Assembly: GCA_038225555.1 (NCBI GenBank)
Contig: JBBRRB010000027.1
Span: forward strand, 1-64,000
Length of the DNA stretch: 64,000 nucleotides
Source: JANXQZ01 sp038225555
Lineage (GTDB): Bacteria > Acidobacteriota > Terriglobia > Bryobacterales > Bryobacteraceae
Reading direction: 5' to 3'
Part shown: piece by piece, positions 28,328-36,772 of the stretch
Layout: every line of letters starts with the position of its first letter
Numbering within the stretch: the first letter of the stretch is position 1
The notes under the pieces: model-generated
Told to the model about the DNA's origin: nothing
Database searches by the model: none
What the model saw: only the letters and a program-made list of their open reading frames with translations
Made by a program: the position numbers and the translations under genes

Positions 28328-29488
28328 TTATAAGAGTGCTGATTCGTGGATCAGCCGACCTTCGGAAAACCGGCGAATCCCGAGCAGTTCAGCGTCGATC
28401 AGGTCTGACCGGCCTTTCAGGATAAGGTCCGACACGATGCGGCCCGTAGCGGGCGAGTGCATCACGCCGTGGCCGCTAAAGCCGTTGGCGCAGTAAAATC
28501 CTTCCAGGCCTGGCACGGGACCGAGAATGGCGTGGTGGTCGGGCGACATGGAATAGAGACCAGCCCACCCCCGGCCTGGATTGACTTGAAGTTCGGCAAA
28601 CCCCGGCACCCGGCTCACGGCGTGGATCAAAATCTTCTCCACGAACTCCGGGTCGAAGTCCGTGCGGAATCCCGGTTGCTCCGCCTGATCGTTCCAAGCC
28701 ATGAGTAACCCTCTGCCTTCAGGACGGAAGTGAAATCCCGTAGACATATCGATCACCATGGGCAAGGGATCGGGAAGTCCGGCGAATGGCTCGGTGGGAA
28801 CCAGCATGCGGCGCAGGGGGTAGACGGGCAGATCCAATCCCGCGCTTTTGGCGACCAGCCCAGCCCATGGGCCTGCCGCATTCACCACTACTCGGCAGCT
28901 GACTTGGCCCTCGCTGGTGCGCACACCGTCGACACGGCCGCTGTTCGATACAACACCCGTCACCTCCACGCCGCGGCGGAGCGTGGCACCGCTTTCCTGA
29001 GCCCTCTTCATGAAACCCATCATCACGCTGTAGGGATCCACGAACCCGTCCGTCGCGCAAAAACTGCCTCCGACAATGTCGTCCGAGCGCAACTGCGGAA
29101 CCATCTTTACGACATCTTGCGCGTTCAGCAACTCCGCGAATTTCAACCCCAGCTCAATTTGTCGAACGTAGTTGGATTGAAGGTAAGCTTGGTGACTTTC
29201 GCTGGTTGCCACGAACAGGTAGCCATGCGGTTTATAGCCGGACGGACTGCCGGTTGCGTCCTCGAATTCGCGAAAAAATGGAATCGAGTAGAGCGACATT
29301 TGGATATTGACGTCGGTAGCGAACTGAGCACGGACGCCGCCCATACTCTTGCCTGTGGACCCTAGACCCAGCCGGGTCTCCCGTTCCAAAATCAGTACAT
29401 CTTTGCAGCCTGCCTGTGTGAGGTGATAGGCGATGCTGGCTCCGACAATACCAGCACCGATAATCACGACCTCAGATTTTTCCCTCAT
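28328..29488 (-). CDS. FAD-dependent oxidoreductase of the DAO / sarcosine oxidase beta type
   Basis: A 386-residue flavoprotein. The frame opens at 29527, but the ATG at 29488 (MREKSEVVIIGAGIVGASIA) puts the dinucleotide-binding GxGxxG at the usual place. Motif GSTGKSMGGVRAQFA is the FAD-contacting part of the family, GWAGLYSMSPDHHAILGPV is its substrate-side signature, and CANGFSGHGVMHSPATGR the C-terminal FAD motif. Likely substrates are secondary or methylated amino acids such as sarcosine, glycine or proline, by family only. It is a single-gene unit, divergent from the small gene at 29533. Confidence 0.85.
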   Translation of the reverse strand: MREKSEVVIIGAGIVGASIAYHLTQAGCKDVLILERETRLGLGSTGKSMGGVRAQFATDVNIQMSLYSIPFFREFEDATGSPSGYKPHGYLFVATSESHQAYLQSNYVRQIELGLKFAELLNAQDVVKMVPQLRSDDIVGGSFCATDGFVDPYSVMMGFMKRAQESGATLRRGVEVTGVVSNSGRVDGVRTSEGQVSCRVVVNAAGPWAGLVAKSAGLDLPVYPLRRMLVPTEPFAGLPDPLPMVIDMSTGFHFRPEGRGLLMAWNDQAEQPGFRTDFDPEFVEKILIHAVSRVPGFAELQVNPGRGWAGLYSMSPDHHAILGPVPGLEGFYCANGFSGHGVMHSPATGRIVSDLILKGRSDLIDAELLGIRRFSEGRLIHESALL

Positions 29489-29532
29489 GAGTAACCTGTG
29501 CGCTGACACTTCAGTCTTAGTATCCAACGCTT

Positions 29533-29823
29533 ATGACTCCTCAAGAAGCCACGCTGCGACTTGAACATGCCTTGGTAAGAGATCCGGCCGGCCGATATTC
29601 TTTTGGCTGCAAGAAAGCTTTCGTGCTGGTTAAGCTGTTTGGTAGCGCGGACAGAATGCGGTTCACCGCGCGGGAAAGGCTGGCCTTTCGCACAGATGCG
29701 AACTGCCTCATGATCGAAAAGTGCGATTCTGGAGCGGTGCTAAGGCGTTTTGCCTGGGAACAGATCGAGTGTCTGGCGGCAGGGGAACCGGAGATAGATA
29801 ACGGCCCGCTATTTCAGGGCTAA
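29533..29823 (+). CDS. Small hypothetical protein
   Basis: A 96-residue soluble protein with no recognised domain. It has a basic, aromatic middle (RYSFGCKKAFVLVKLFGSADR) and an acidic C-terminus. There is no obvious ribosome-binding site ahead of the ATG. It runs divergent from the FAD oxidoreductase and ends just before the large palindrome at 29826. It could be genuine because it fills its gap neatly and shows no stop codons, but support is limited. Confidence 0.5.
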   Translation: MTPQEATLRLEHALVRDPAGRYSFGCKKAFVLVKLFGSADRMRFTARERLAFRTDANCLMIEKCDSGAVLRRFAWEQIECLAAGEPEIDNGPLFQG

Positions 29824-29825
29824 TT

Positions 29826-29912
29826 GTGGGGCGGGCAATCTTGCCCGCAACCGGCTTTCAGCCGGTTCAAAGCCGGCTGAAAGCCGGCTGCAGTCAAGAT
29901 TGGCTGCCCCAC
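29826..29912. repeat. Large nested palindrome (REP/MITE-like) between convergent genes
   Basis: An outer inverted repeat of 18 bases (29826-29843 with 29895-29912; one mismatch, one G-T pair) encloses a perfect 15-bp inverted repeat (29851-29865 with 29873-29887, CCGGCTTTCAGCCGG). It fills the gap between a rightward and a leftward gene, ending 1 base from the stop codon of the latter. RNA from either strand would fold, so it can end transcription in both directions. The GTGGGGC...GCCCCAC ends and repeated GCCGGCT core look like a dispersed intergenic repeat family rather than a one-off terminator. Confidence 0.75.
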
Positions 29913-29913
29913 A

Positions 29914-30867
29914 CTATTTCTTGGCTGTGTGCTTTGGCGTGCGAGCCTGATCGAGCATGTTCTCCACCTGCGTCTCTGGAACGGTCAGCGACATAGTCAT
30001 CACATTCCCTGTGGCGCTCAAATTCATGGAATCGACCAACGTGGAAACCTGCCCAGCCACCGCATCCTTATCGCGATTGGTCTGAATCATCCCCCCGATA
30101 AACCGAATCACGTCCACCAAAGCCTGGGCATCTTTGTCCGAGCGCGTAACGGCCTGCACCGAAAACTGCACATTCGCCCCGAATTTGACGCCGCCGCTGG
30201 CCTGTGAAATCGCCTGGAACAGGGGGGTGCTCATCGCTTGCCCGATATTCGGATCCGGCATCAACCCTGCAAATTCCGATACCGGGACCAGCGTCCTAAA
30301 CCAGAAATCGTACGCCCCGCTGACGCTCTTTACCTGAGCGGCGAGAGCAGCACCGTCCGCTCTGCTTTGAAACCGTTGAATGGTGGATTTGACGCTGTCC
30401 GGGTCGCCCATTACAGCCGTCGAGTTATCGCAAAAAGCAATCACGGAGTCGCCTTCTTTCACGCCAGTCGTGTTGCCCGAGAGAATATCGACGCCCAGGA
30501 AAGAGGTCTTGGTTCCGCCGCCGCGCAGCAGACTGGCTTCGATCTTGAATGAATCGAACATCCCGCGGGCCACGATCAACCAGTGGGCGTTGACATTCGA
30601 ATCCCAATTCGATGCCATGACGATCTCGCTCAAGTCGCGGCGAGGGTCAAACCCGGTGTCGGTCATGAATTTCTTGAAGCCCGCGTCATCGGGCTGCATG
30701 TGCGCGAGAACATATTGGCCAAATGGCGAGATCTTAGCTTGATTCACCTGTATGCCCGCTACAGCTTTGGCATCCGGCATCAGAAGACCGAGCAAAGCCG
30801 GGTCGGCTGCAACTGCCAGGCCGGGGACGAAAAGGGCAAGCGCCAGAATATTGCGAAGTTTTAGCAT
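29914..30867 (-). CDS. Secreted hypothetical protein
   Basis: A 317-residue protein with a clear signal peptide (NILALALFVPGLAVAA). The mature part begins with PALLGLLMPDAKAVAGIQVNQ and resembles a family of acidobacterial periplasmic proteins scored by features such as GDSVIAFCDNSTAVMGD. No catalytic motif is evident. The C-terminus is basic (TPKHTAKK). The stop codon lies 1 base from the palindromic repeat, which probably acts as its terminator. It starts 68 bases from the divergent amidase gene, so the two share a promoter region. Confidence 0.6.
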   Translation of the reverse strand: MLKLRNILALALFVPGLAVAADPALLGLLMPDAKAVAGIQVNQAKISPFGQYVLAHMQPDDAGFKKFMTDTGFDPRRDLSEIVMASNWDSNVNAHWLIVARGMFDSFKIEASLLRGGGTKTSFLGVDILSGNTTGVKEGDSVIAFCDNSTAVMGDPDSVKSTIQRFQSRADGAALAAQVKSVSGAYDFWFRTLVPVSEFAGLMPDPNIGQAMSTPLFQAISQASGGVKFGANVQFSVQAVTRSDKDAQALVDVIRFIGGMIQTNRDKDAVAGQVSTLVDSMNLSATGNVMTMSLTVPETQVENMLDQARTPKHTAKK

Positions 30868-30935
30868 GGACAGACTCTCTTGACTAATACGAGGCTAGCA
30901 CGCCGGGAGTTCGGTGGATTACAACGAAGCCTACA

Positions 30936-32348
30936 ATGAAGAGCATGCCTCATCGCCTGACTCTGACTGAGATGGCCGCCCAAATCCGGTCCAAGAAACT
31001 CTCGCCAGTCGAATTGCTGGACGCTCACCTCCTCCAGATCCAGAAACACAATCCCAAGATCAACGCATTCATCCGCATACTTCACGACGAAGCTCGAGCG
31101 GCGGCCCGAGCCTCCGAGCAGGCGCAAATGCGCGACGAGTTCGCGGGTCCGCTGCATGGAATCCCGGTCACGATTAAGGACAGCTTCGATCTGGCAGGCT
31201 ACCCGACTACTTGCGGAAGCAGCTTCTTCCAGGATTTCCGCGCGACCCGCGATGCCGCCGCGGTAAGGCGTTTCAAGAAAGCGGGCGCGATCCCATTTGC
31301 CAAAACAAACTGCCCGGAGTTTTTAGCGAACTACGAGTCGGACAACAATCTGATTGGCCGCACTAACAATCCGTGGAACCTCGATAGAACGGCCGGCGGA
31401 TCGAGCGGCGGTGAATCGGCAGCCATCGCGTCATTTTTCTCACCAGCGGGCATCGGCAGCGATGGCGGAGGATCGGTCCGAGTCCCTGCTCACTTCTGCG
31501 GCATCTCCGGACTCAAGCCGACTCCGGGCCGGGTTTCCGCCGTGGGACACATGCCCGCGATCAACCATCCGGGAGGGCTGCTCGGCGTGGCCGGACCAAT
31601 GGCCCGCACGGCAAAAGACGTCAAGCTGCTTTTCGAGACGCTGTCGGGCTACGACTGGGAAGATCCATTCTCCGCGCCTGTGACGCTGAGCAAGCCGGAC
31701 CTCGGCGGCGTACGAATTGGATGTATGGAACAGTTCTTGAGCGTGCCTGTGGAGACCGGCGTCCGTGCGGCAGTCCGAAAAGCGGCCCAATGCGCGCAGG
31801 ATCTGGGATTCCCGGTGGAAGCGTTTCAGCCGAAAGGAATGGAGCGAGCGCCCAACCTCTGGTGGTTTTTCTTTGGCCTACTGCCTGCCAGAATTACGAA
31901 CGCATTGATCGCTGGTCGGGAAGATCGGGCGCATTGGACCGGCACCGAGTTTCTCGCCAAAGCTTTGCAGGAAGCGGAGCCGACCGCTAACAAAGTGGTT
32001 GAGAGTCTGGCCGCGCGCGATAAGATGCGCCACGCCATGTTGAGCCAGATGGAGCAGTTCCCCGTGCTGTTGCTGCCCGCCAGCGGGGTCTGCGCCTTTG
32101 AGCATCGTCAGCGGCGCTATGAAACCGACCAGAAGCCGATCGGCCTATTCGAGGCGATGATGCCCTCCACTCCCTTTAATCTGTTTGGTCTGCCCGGCAT
32201 GGTGATCCCGTTTGGAATTGACGAACGCGGACTGCCGGCGGGAGTCCAACTGGTGGGTCGCCCGTATCAAGAGGAACTGCTGCTGGAATTGGCTATGAAG
32301 CTGGAAGAGGCGCGCGGGCCATTTCCGGCCCCTCCCGGTTACGGGTGA
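30936..32348 (+). CDS. Amidase-signature family hydrolase
   Basis: A 470-residue amidase. The Ser-cisSer-Lys triad is complete: Lys81 (VTIKDSFD), Ser156 (GGSSGG) and Ser180 (GSDGGGSVR). Known: the family hydrolyses amides, including glutamine for tRNA amidation (GatA) and small organic amides. No gatB or gatC gene is adjacent, and the length and C-terminus (FEAMMPSTPFNLFGLPGMVI, then GVQLVGRPYQEELLLELA) fit a stand-alone amidase better than GatA. An ATG three codons later is an alternative start. Convergent with the DUF4126 gene, 4 bases apart. Confidence 0.85.
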   Translation: MKSMPHRLTLTEMAAQIRSKKLSPVELLDAHLLQIQKHNPKINAFIRILHDEARAAARASEQAQMRDEFAGPLHGIPVTIKDSFDLAGYPTTCGSSFFQDFRATRDAAAVRRFKKAGAIPFAKTNCPEFLANYESDNNLIGRTNNPWNLDRTAGGSSGGESAAIASFFSPAGIGSDGGGSVRVPAHFCGISGLKPTPGRVSAVGHMPAINHPGGLLGVAGPMARTAKDVKLLFETLSGYDWEDPFSAPVTLSKPDLGGVRIGCMEQFLSVPVETGVRAAVRKAAQCAQDLGFPVEAFQPKGMERAPNLWWFFFGLLPARITNALIAGREDRAHWTGTEFLAKALQEAEPTANKVVESLAARDKMRHAMLSQMEQFPVLLLPASGVCAFEHRQRRYETDQKPIGLFEAMMPSTPFNLFGLPGMVIPFGIDERGLPAGVQLVGRPYQEELLLELAMKLEEARGPFPAPPGYG

Positions 32349-32352
32349 CGCG

Positions 32353-33297
32353 TTAGCGAGCGGTGACCGGAACCGAACCGCGACCGCTAGCGAGGGGTTG
32401 ATTTCCCGGGCTGCAATCCTTGGTGAAGTACACACTCCAATCGTCCGCGCCGAGCGTATCGAACAGCAGCCCCCGATCAACAGTTGGAGCCGGACTAGAA
32501 ATTGGGATCAGGCGTGGACGGACCCATCCCCGGAAAGCGAAGTACCACTGCTTTTCAGCCACGATGAGATAGCCTTGCCGCATGCGAGCGGCCTTGGGAA
32601 CCTTGCGCGCAAAGCAGCGATATACTGAACGGCCAGAGCCGAGGCGATCCAGTTCCGGGGCCAGCCAAGCTGGAATGGCGCAGGCGTCAGAGGAACTAAA
32701 CCAGGAGGAGATTCGCCCTGCCAGACCGGAGGCAAGAAACGTCAGAACCCTCAGGAGAAATGGCATTGCGATCGCGATTCCAATGAGCAGCGCGGCCACG
32801 ATTCCCGCAGCAATCATGGGATGTTGGTAGGTCAGCAACACCAGCCCGACCACGCCAAAGTCTTCGGCTACGCTAAAGATCGAGTTACTGACCGGCTCGG
32901 GGGAGGCATGGGCGATGAGACGGTAGCCCATCTTGGTGGAATGCGATCCAAGCGCAACGGACCCGCCCGCCAACATGGCGATCGCCTGCAGCTCCGGGCT
33001 TAACTTCGAAGTGGAAGCGAGCGCCAACGCGGCGGCGCCCAGAGGCCGAATCACCGTGTGTATCGAATCCCAGGCAACGCTGACGAAAGGAATTTTGTCG
33101 GCGAAGAATTCAAGGAGATACATTATTCCGGCAATGCTCAAGATGGCGGGATGGGCTAAAGTGTCCAGGCTGCCCGGCAGGCCGCTGATCCATCCAAAAC
33201 GCTCGCCGAGGCCGACCACGAGCACGGCCGCGTACAGATTTATTCCGGACGCGAACGAGAGTCCGAGGATACTGGAGAGGATGGGAATAGAGTTCAT
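32353..33297 (-). CDS. DUF4126 membrane protein with a C-terminal soluble extension
   Basis: A 314-residue protein. The first about 195 residues are the DUF4126 membrane domain with several helices (ILGLSFASGINLYAAVLVVG, ILSIAGIMYLLEFFADKIPF, VVGLVLLTYQHPMIAAGIVA). The rest is soluble and looks like a short PH-like or beta-rich domain (GYLIVAEKQWYFAFRGWVRP), with no trans-membrane helix. Function unknown. Divergent from the CBM9-like gene 44 bases away. Confidence 0.75.
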   Translation of the reverse strand: MNSIPILSSILGLSFASGINLYAAVLVVGLGERFGWISGLPGSLDTLAHPAILSIAGIMYLLEFFADKIPFVSVAWDSIHTVIRPLGAAALALASTSKLSPELQAIAMLAGGSVALGSHSTKMGYRLIAHASPEPVSNSIFSVAEDFGVVGLVLLTYQHPMIAAGIVAALLIGIAIAMPFLLRVLTFLASGLAGRISSWFSSSDACAIPAWLAPELDRLGSGRSVYRCFARKVPKAARMRQGYLIVAEKQWYFAFRGWVRPRLIPISSPAPTVDRGLLFDTLGADDWSVYFTKDCSPGNQPLASGRGSVPVTAR

Positions 33298-33341
33298 GCG
33301 CGCTCCGGCTCTACTATCTCATACTGCTATAGGCTGGAAAG

Positions 33342-34106
33342 ATGCCCGGTATCGAGCCCGCCCATTACACGTGTTATCGCGCCGCCGGAGCCATCACGAT
33401 AGACGGTCGGCTCGACGAGCCATCCTGGCTGGCCGCCCCGAAATCGAATCGCTTCGTGGACATCGTCACGGGCGAACCCGCCTGGTACGACACGCGAGTA
33501 GCGATGCTTTGGGATGACCAAAATCTCTACTTTGGCTTCACTGCGGAGGAGCCGCACGTTCACGCCACCCTCACCGAACGCGACTCCCGCATCTACGAAG
33601 ACAACGATCTCGAAGTATTCATCGCCGGAAAGAACGCCTACTACGAGTTCGAGATCAACGCCCTCAACACAATTTACGAAGTCTTCTGGATCTGGAAAGA
33701 CCAGCCGCTAACGCCCGAGTTCGATCCAGCCAAGCGCAAAACAATGACGCTCGATGGCGTTGGAGGCCACGTTCATCCGCGCGGCGAGCGCTGGGGATTT
33801 CTGGACTGGGACTACCCCGGACTGCGTCACGCCGCGCATGTGGATGGGGCCGCGGGCTGGTCGGCCGAGTTGGCGTTTCCCTGGCGTGGCCTGGAACTCT
33901 TGGCGGATGGCCGAGCATTGCCGCCTCGTAACGGCGATGTATGGAGCATCGACTGTTCGCGCTTCCAACAAGTGGACGCCGATCGGAGACCCATACCGCC
34001 GGGAGCCGGGTGGACGTGGAATCGTCATGGCCACTATGACTCGCACATTCCGGAAGTGTTCCCCTACGTGACGTTTTCGAGCGATTCGGCCATCCACTCC
34101 AAGTAG
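33342..34106 (+). CDS. Carbohydrate-binding family 9-like protein
   Basis: A 254-residue protein made of one CBM9-like beta-sandwich. Landmarks are ITIDGRLDEPSW, VAMLWDDQNLYFGFTAEEP, DNDLEVFIAGKNAYYEFEIN and FPWRGLELLAD. No signal peptide is present at this start. Known: such domains often bind sugars, and in soil bacteria many proteins consist of this domain alone, with unknown substrate. The last 43 bases overlap the 3' end of cutA on the other strand, a fairly long convergent overlap. Confidence 0.8.
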   Translation: MPGIEPAHYTCYRAAGAITIDGRLDEPSWLAAPKSNRFVDIVTGEPAWYDTRVAMLWDDQNLYFGFTAEEPHVHATLTERDSRIYEDNDLEVFIAGKNAYYEFEINALNTIYEVFWIWKDQPLTPEFDPAKRKTMTLDGVGGHVHPRGERWGFLDWDYPGLRHAAHVDGAAGWSAELAFPWRGLELLADGRALPPRNGDVWSIDCSRFQQVDADRRPIPPGAGWTWNRHGHYDSHIPEVFPYVTFSSDSAIHSK

Positions 34107-34390
34107 GCCGCCGAGCCGGCCACCACCGGCAATGCGATTACCTCGGGAACGTCGTAGGAATGAGCCTGCACCAATTCAGCGGTCATTTGTTCGAAACATC
34201 GCTGGCTGGTTTTGATGATTAATAAGAACTCCCGCGAACGCTCGATTGCGCCCTTCCAGCGATACACGCTCTGCACCCCCGGGATCACCGTAACGCATGC
34301 AGCCAGCCTTTTGCCCACCAGCAGGTCCGCCAAGCGGTCCGCCTCTTCCTGGCTGGCGCACGTGCACAGGACTACCATATTGCCGGTCAC
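34064..34390 (-). CDS. cutA: CutA1 divalent-cation tolerance protein
   Basis: A 108-residue CutA1 of normal length, forming trimers with a ferredoxin-like fold resembling PII. Motifs: VLCTCASQEEADRLADLLV, LAACVTVIPGVQSVYRWKG and the C-terminal YDVPEVIALPV. Known: the family is ancient and linked genetically to copper tolerance, though the molecular role is unsettled. It is convergent and overlapping with the CBM9-like gene, and divergent from the FtsB-like gene 72 bases away. Confidence 0.93.
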   Translation of the reverse strand: MTGNMVVLCTCASQEEADRLADLLVGKRLAACVTVIPGVQSVYRWKGAIERSREFLLIIKTSQRCFEQMTAELVQAHSYDVPEVIALPVVAGSAAYLEWMAESLENVT

Positions 34391-34462
34391 TTTATTATTT
34401 TCGCCCCTTCACTGGCTATTTTTGCAAAAGAAGATTATAAACAAGTAAGGACTCAGCGGTAC

Positions 34463-34792
34463 ATGGATTCGCTTGCACGACGGCTTGCCTTCACGATTGC
34501 CTTCATCCTCCTGGGTGTGTACGGCTATTTAACGCTCAGCGGACCCCAAGGCATCCCGGCGCTCATCGCCAAACGGCGCGAAATTCGTCTGCTCGAAGAA
34601 GAGAATGCAAATCTCACCAGCGAGAACGAATCCAAGCGCGTGCGCCTCGAGAATCTCCGCCTCAAACCCTCCGAGCAGGATCTGGAAATTCGAAAAAAGC
34701 TCAAAATGCTGCGAAAGAACGAGACGGAATTCATACTTCCAAACTCGCCGAGCTTGGCCAAACCGGATGCCGCCCCCGCTCCCATTGAGTAA
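34463..34792 (+). CDS. Septum-formation initiator, FtsB/DivIC-like
   Basis: A 109-residue single-pass protein: a short cytoplasmic N-terminus, one membrane helix at about residues 8-26 (LAFTIAFILLGVYGYLTL), then a coiled coil rich in Glu, Arg and Leu (RREIRLLEEENANLTSENES). A Pro/Ala-rich end follows. This is the architecture of FtsB/DivIC, which bridges FtsL and FtsQ in the divisome. It stops 3 bases before the convergent glmM-like gene. Being so short, the assignment rests on topology as much as sequence. Confidence 0.75.
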   Translation: MDSLARRLAFTIAFILLGVYGYLTLSGPQGIPALIAKRREIRLLEEENANLTSENESKRVRLENLRLKPSEQDLEIRKKLKMLRKNETEFILPNSPSLAKPDAAPAPIE

Positions 34793-34795
34793 CCC

Positions 34796-36157
34796 TCATC
34801 CTCTCACGACGCGCAGAACTTCCTCATAGAGATCGTGCAGGCGTTCTTCCGAGGTCGCCTCCGCGCCCAGCCGCAGGAGAGGCTCGGTGTTCGAGGCGCG
34901 CACGTGAATCCAACCATCCGGGAAAATCAGTTTGAGTCCGTCAGTCCGGTCCTTTCCCGCTTCTTCGAACCGCTCGTCCAACGCTTGCATGATCGGACCC
35001 AAGCGGCCGTGCTCATAGGCGATCTTATCGAGCTTGCGGTAATAGCGCGGCAAGGCGGCCTGTAGAGCCGATATCGTCTGCCCGGTTTGCGCCATTCGGT
35101 CCAGCAGAAATGCCATCCCCGTGTAACTGTCCCGGCAGCAGTGGACGGCAGGAAAGATAATCCCGCCGTTCGCGCCTTCTCCTCCGATTGCCGCTTGGAC
35201 CGCCTGCATGGACTCCACGACGTTCGCCTCCCCGACGGCGGTCCGAAACACTTTACGCCCATGTTTGCGCGCAATATCGTCGATAGCGGACGATGTCGTC
35301 AGGTTCACCACCACGTCGCCCGGCGTTCGGGCCAATGCGATATCGACAGCCAAGGCCAGCACATCGTCGTTATCCAGTACGCGCCCATGTTCGTCGGCCA
35401 CCGCCAGGCGGTCTCCATCGGGATCCTGCCCGAATCCAACGTCGCAGCCTCTCAGCCTGACCAGCTCGGAAAGATCGCCCAAAGTGTCTGGCCGGGGCTC
35501 CGCTATGCGAGGGAACGGCTGAGTCGGGTCAACGGAGATCGCATGCAGTTCGCAGCCCAGCATGTCGCGCAGAAATCGCACGCTGAGGATGGATCCCGCT
35601 CCGTTCACGCCGTCGAGGGCGACACGGAAGCGGCGGCCGCGAATTCGTTCCGCGTCGACATGCTTCAGGACCCGTTCGAGGTGAAGCTGGGAGGGAGCCC
35701 CGTATTCGCAGGTCACCGCGCGAATTTCGTCATTGGCCGCTTGACGGAAGTCGCTTTGATGGTAAAGATCGAGCAGGTCGCCGCGCTCGTAGTTGTTAAA
35801 GAACAAGCCCTGGGCGTTGAACATTTTCAAGGCGTTGTAATCGGGCGGATTATGCGATGCCGTGATCGCGAGCCCTCCGCGCGCATGGGATGCTTTGGTA
35901 TAAATCTGAATAGTCGGTGTTGGAAGAATGCCCACGTCGACCACTTCGCATCCCGCAGCCAGCAATCCGCACTGGACCGCGTGCTGCAGCATGGGTCCGC
36001 TGGCTCTGGTATCGCGTCCCACCACTACGCGTCCAGCGCCAACGTACGTTCCGAACGCTTGGGCGAAGGCCAGGGCGAGAGAGGGCGTGAGGAACTCGCC
36101 AACAACGCCGCGGATGCCCGAGACTCCGATTTTCAGCAGATGTTCTCTGGAAGCCAT
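34796..36157 (-). CDS. glmM: Phosphoglucosamine/phosphohexose mutase
   Basis: A 453-residue alpha-D-phosphohexomutase. The ATG at 36157 is preferred over the upstream open frame (to 36229), since the family begins ASREHLLKIGVSGIRGVVG. The phosphoserine is S101 in ITASHNPPDYN; the metal loop is GQDPDGDRLAV; the sugar-binding loop is GGEGANGGIIFP; the phosphate loop is RASNTEPLLRLGAE. Specificity between GlmM and phosphomannomutase is not certain from motifs. GlmM would make glucosamine-1-phosphate for peptidoglycan, while a ManB-like activity would feed the GDP-mannose genes about 4 kb away. Confidence 0.85.
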   Translation of the reverse strand: MASREHLLKIGVSGIRGVVGEFLTPSLALAFAQAFGTYVGAGRVVVGRDTRASGPMLQHAVQCGLLAAGCEVVDVGILPTPTIQIYTKASHARGGLAITASHNPPDYNALKMFNAQGLFFNNYERGDLLDLYHQSDFRQAANDEIRAVTCEYGAPSQLHLERVLKHVDAERIRGRRFRVALDGVNGAGSILSVRFLRDMLGCELHAISVDPTQPFPRIAEPRPDTLGDLSELVRLRGCDVGFGQDPDGDRLAVADEHGRVLDNDDVLALAVDIALARTPGDVVVNLTTSSAIDDIARKHGRKVFRTAVGEANVVESMQAVQAAIGGEGANGGIIFPAVHCCRDSYTGMAFLLDRMAQTGQTISALQAALPRYYRKLDKIAYEHGRLGPIMQALDERFEEAGKDRTDGLKLIFPDGWIHVRASNTEPLLRLGAEATSEERLHDLYEEVLRVVRG

Positions 36158-36772
36158 GACTTCAGGATCTACCAAGCTCGGCAAAGAAAAATTGGTTACA
36201 CTACAAAGATTCACAAGAAGAAACCGCACCGGATCCCGGCTGAGGGAATTGTGTGGGCTGGGGTTCCGGTGCGGTCCGCCCTGGGAGGGCTAGGATCAGG
36301 CGTCGATGTCTCTGGCACGGACACCCGCTTGCAAGTTCCATTCCTGGTGAGGCCCGCGTCCTAAAATTCCTGCACCACGAACGCCAAACGACTCCGAAGC
36401 CGCAATCCTGGGCAAGACGAATCCTGGCAAGATCCATTCTACTTTTGACGAAGCCCTCAGACAAAAAAAGACCCTCTGTTGCAATCCGCCAACAGGAAAA
36501 GAGCGGCTTGAAAACTCGAAACACCGTCTCCCGCAAGCACGCCATTCATGCAGCCCACTCGCTTCCTATTCTGCCTATTGCAATCAGAGGGCAGGCTTTC
36601 AAGAGTCACTTCATCAATTCCCCAGTTTCTATGCACGTCTCCCGCCAAGCTTCTCATCAGCTCTAAACCTTTCATAAAGCTGCACTTGGTAAGTGCGATC
36701 CCGGGACTACCCGGGTTTGGGTGTGGCGCTGTGACACAATGACAAGTGACCAAGCCTCAACGCAGACAGCCG
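36158..36772. other. Long intergenic region with tandem hairpins, possible structured RNA
   Basis: This gap of about 600 bases between divergent genes holds no convincing protein gene on either strand. A 10-bp perfect inverted repeat (36224-36233 with 36265-36274, CCGCACCGGA) is followed by a smaller hairpin at 36278-36290. On the minus strand the first stem is followed by TTTCTTCTT, like a weak intrinsic terminator for a transcript coming from higher coordinates. The remainder might be an RNA gene or long leader. I tested it by eye against 6S, SRP, tmRNA and RNase P signatures and found no match. Confidence 0.3.

Noticed and set aside
30936..32348. GatA subunit of the tRNA amidotransferase
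   Set aside because: The Ser-Ser-Lys triad is shared by the family, but there are no gatB/gatC neighbours and the C-terminus fits stand-alone amidases.
36224..36290. 6S, SRP, tmRNA or RNase P RNA
   Set aside because: The hairpins exist, but none of the diagnostic conserved sequences could be found on either strand.
35087..36364. A 425-codon open frame opposite glmM
   Set aside because: Antisense shadow of a well-conserved mutase; composition and lack of start signals speak against it.
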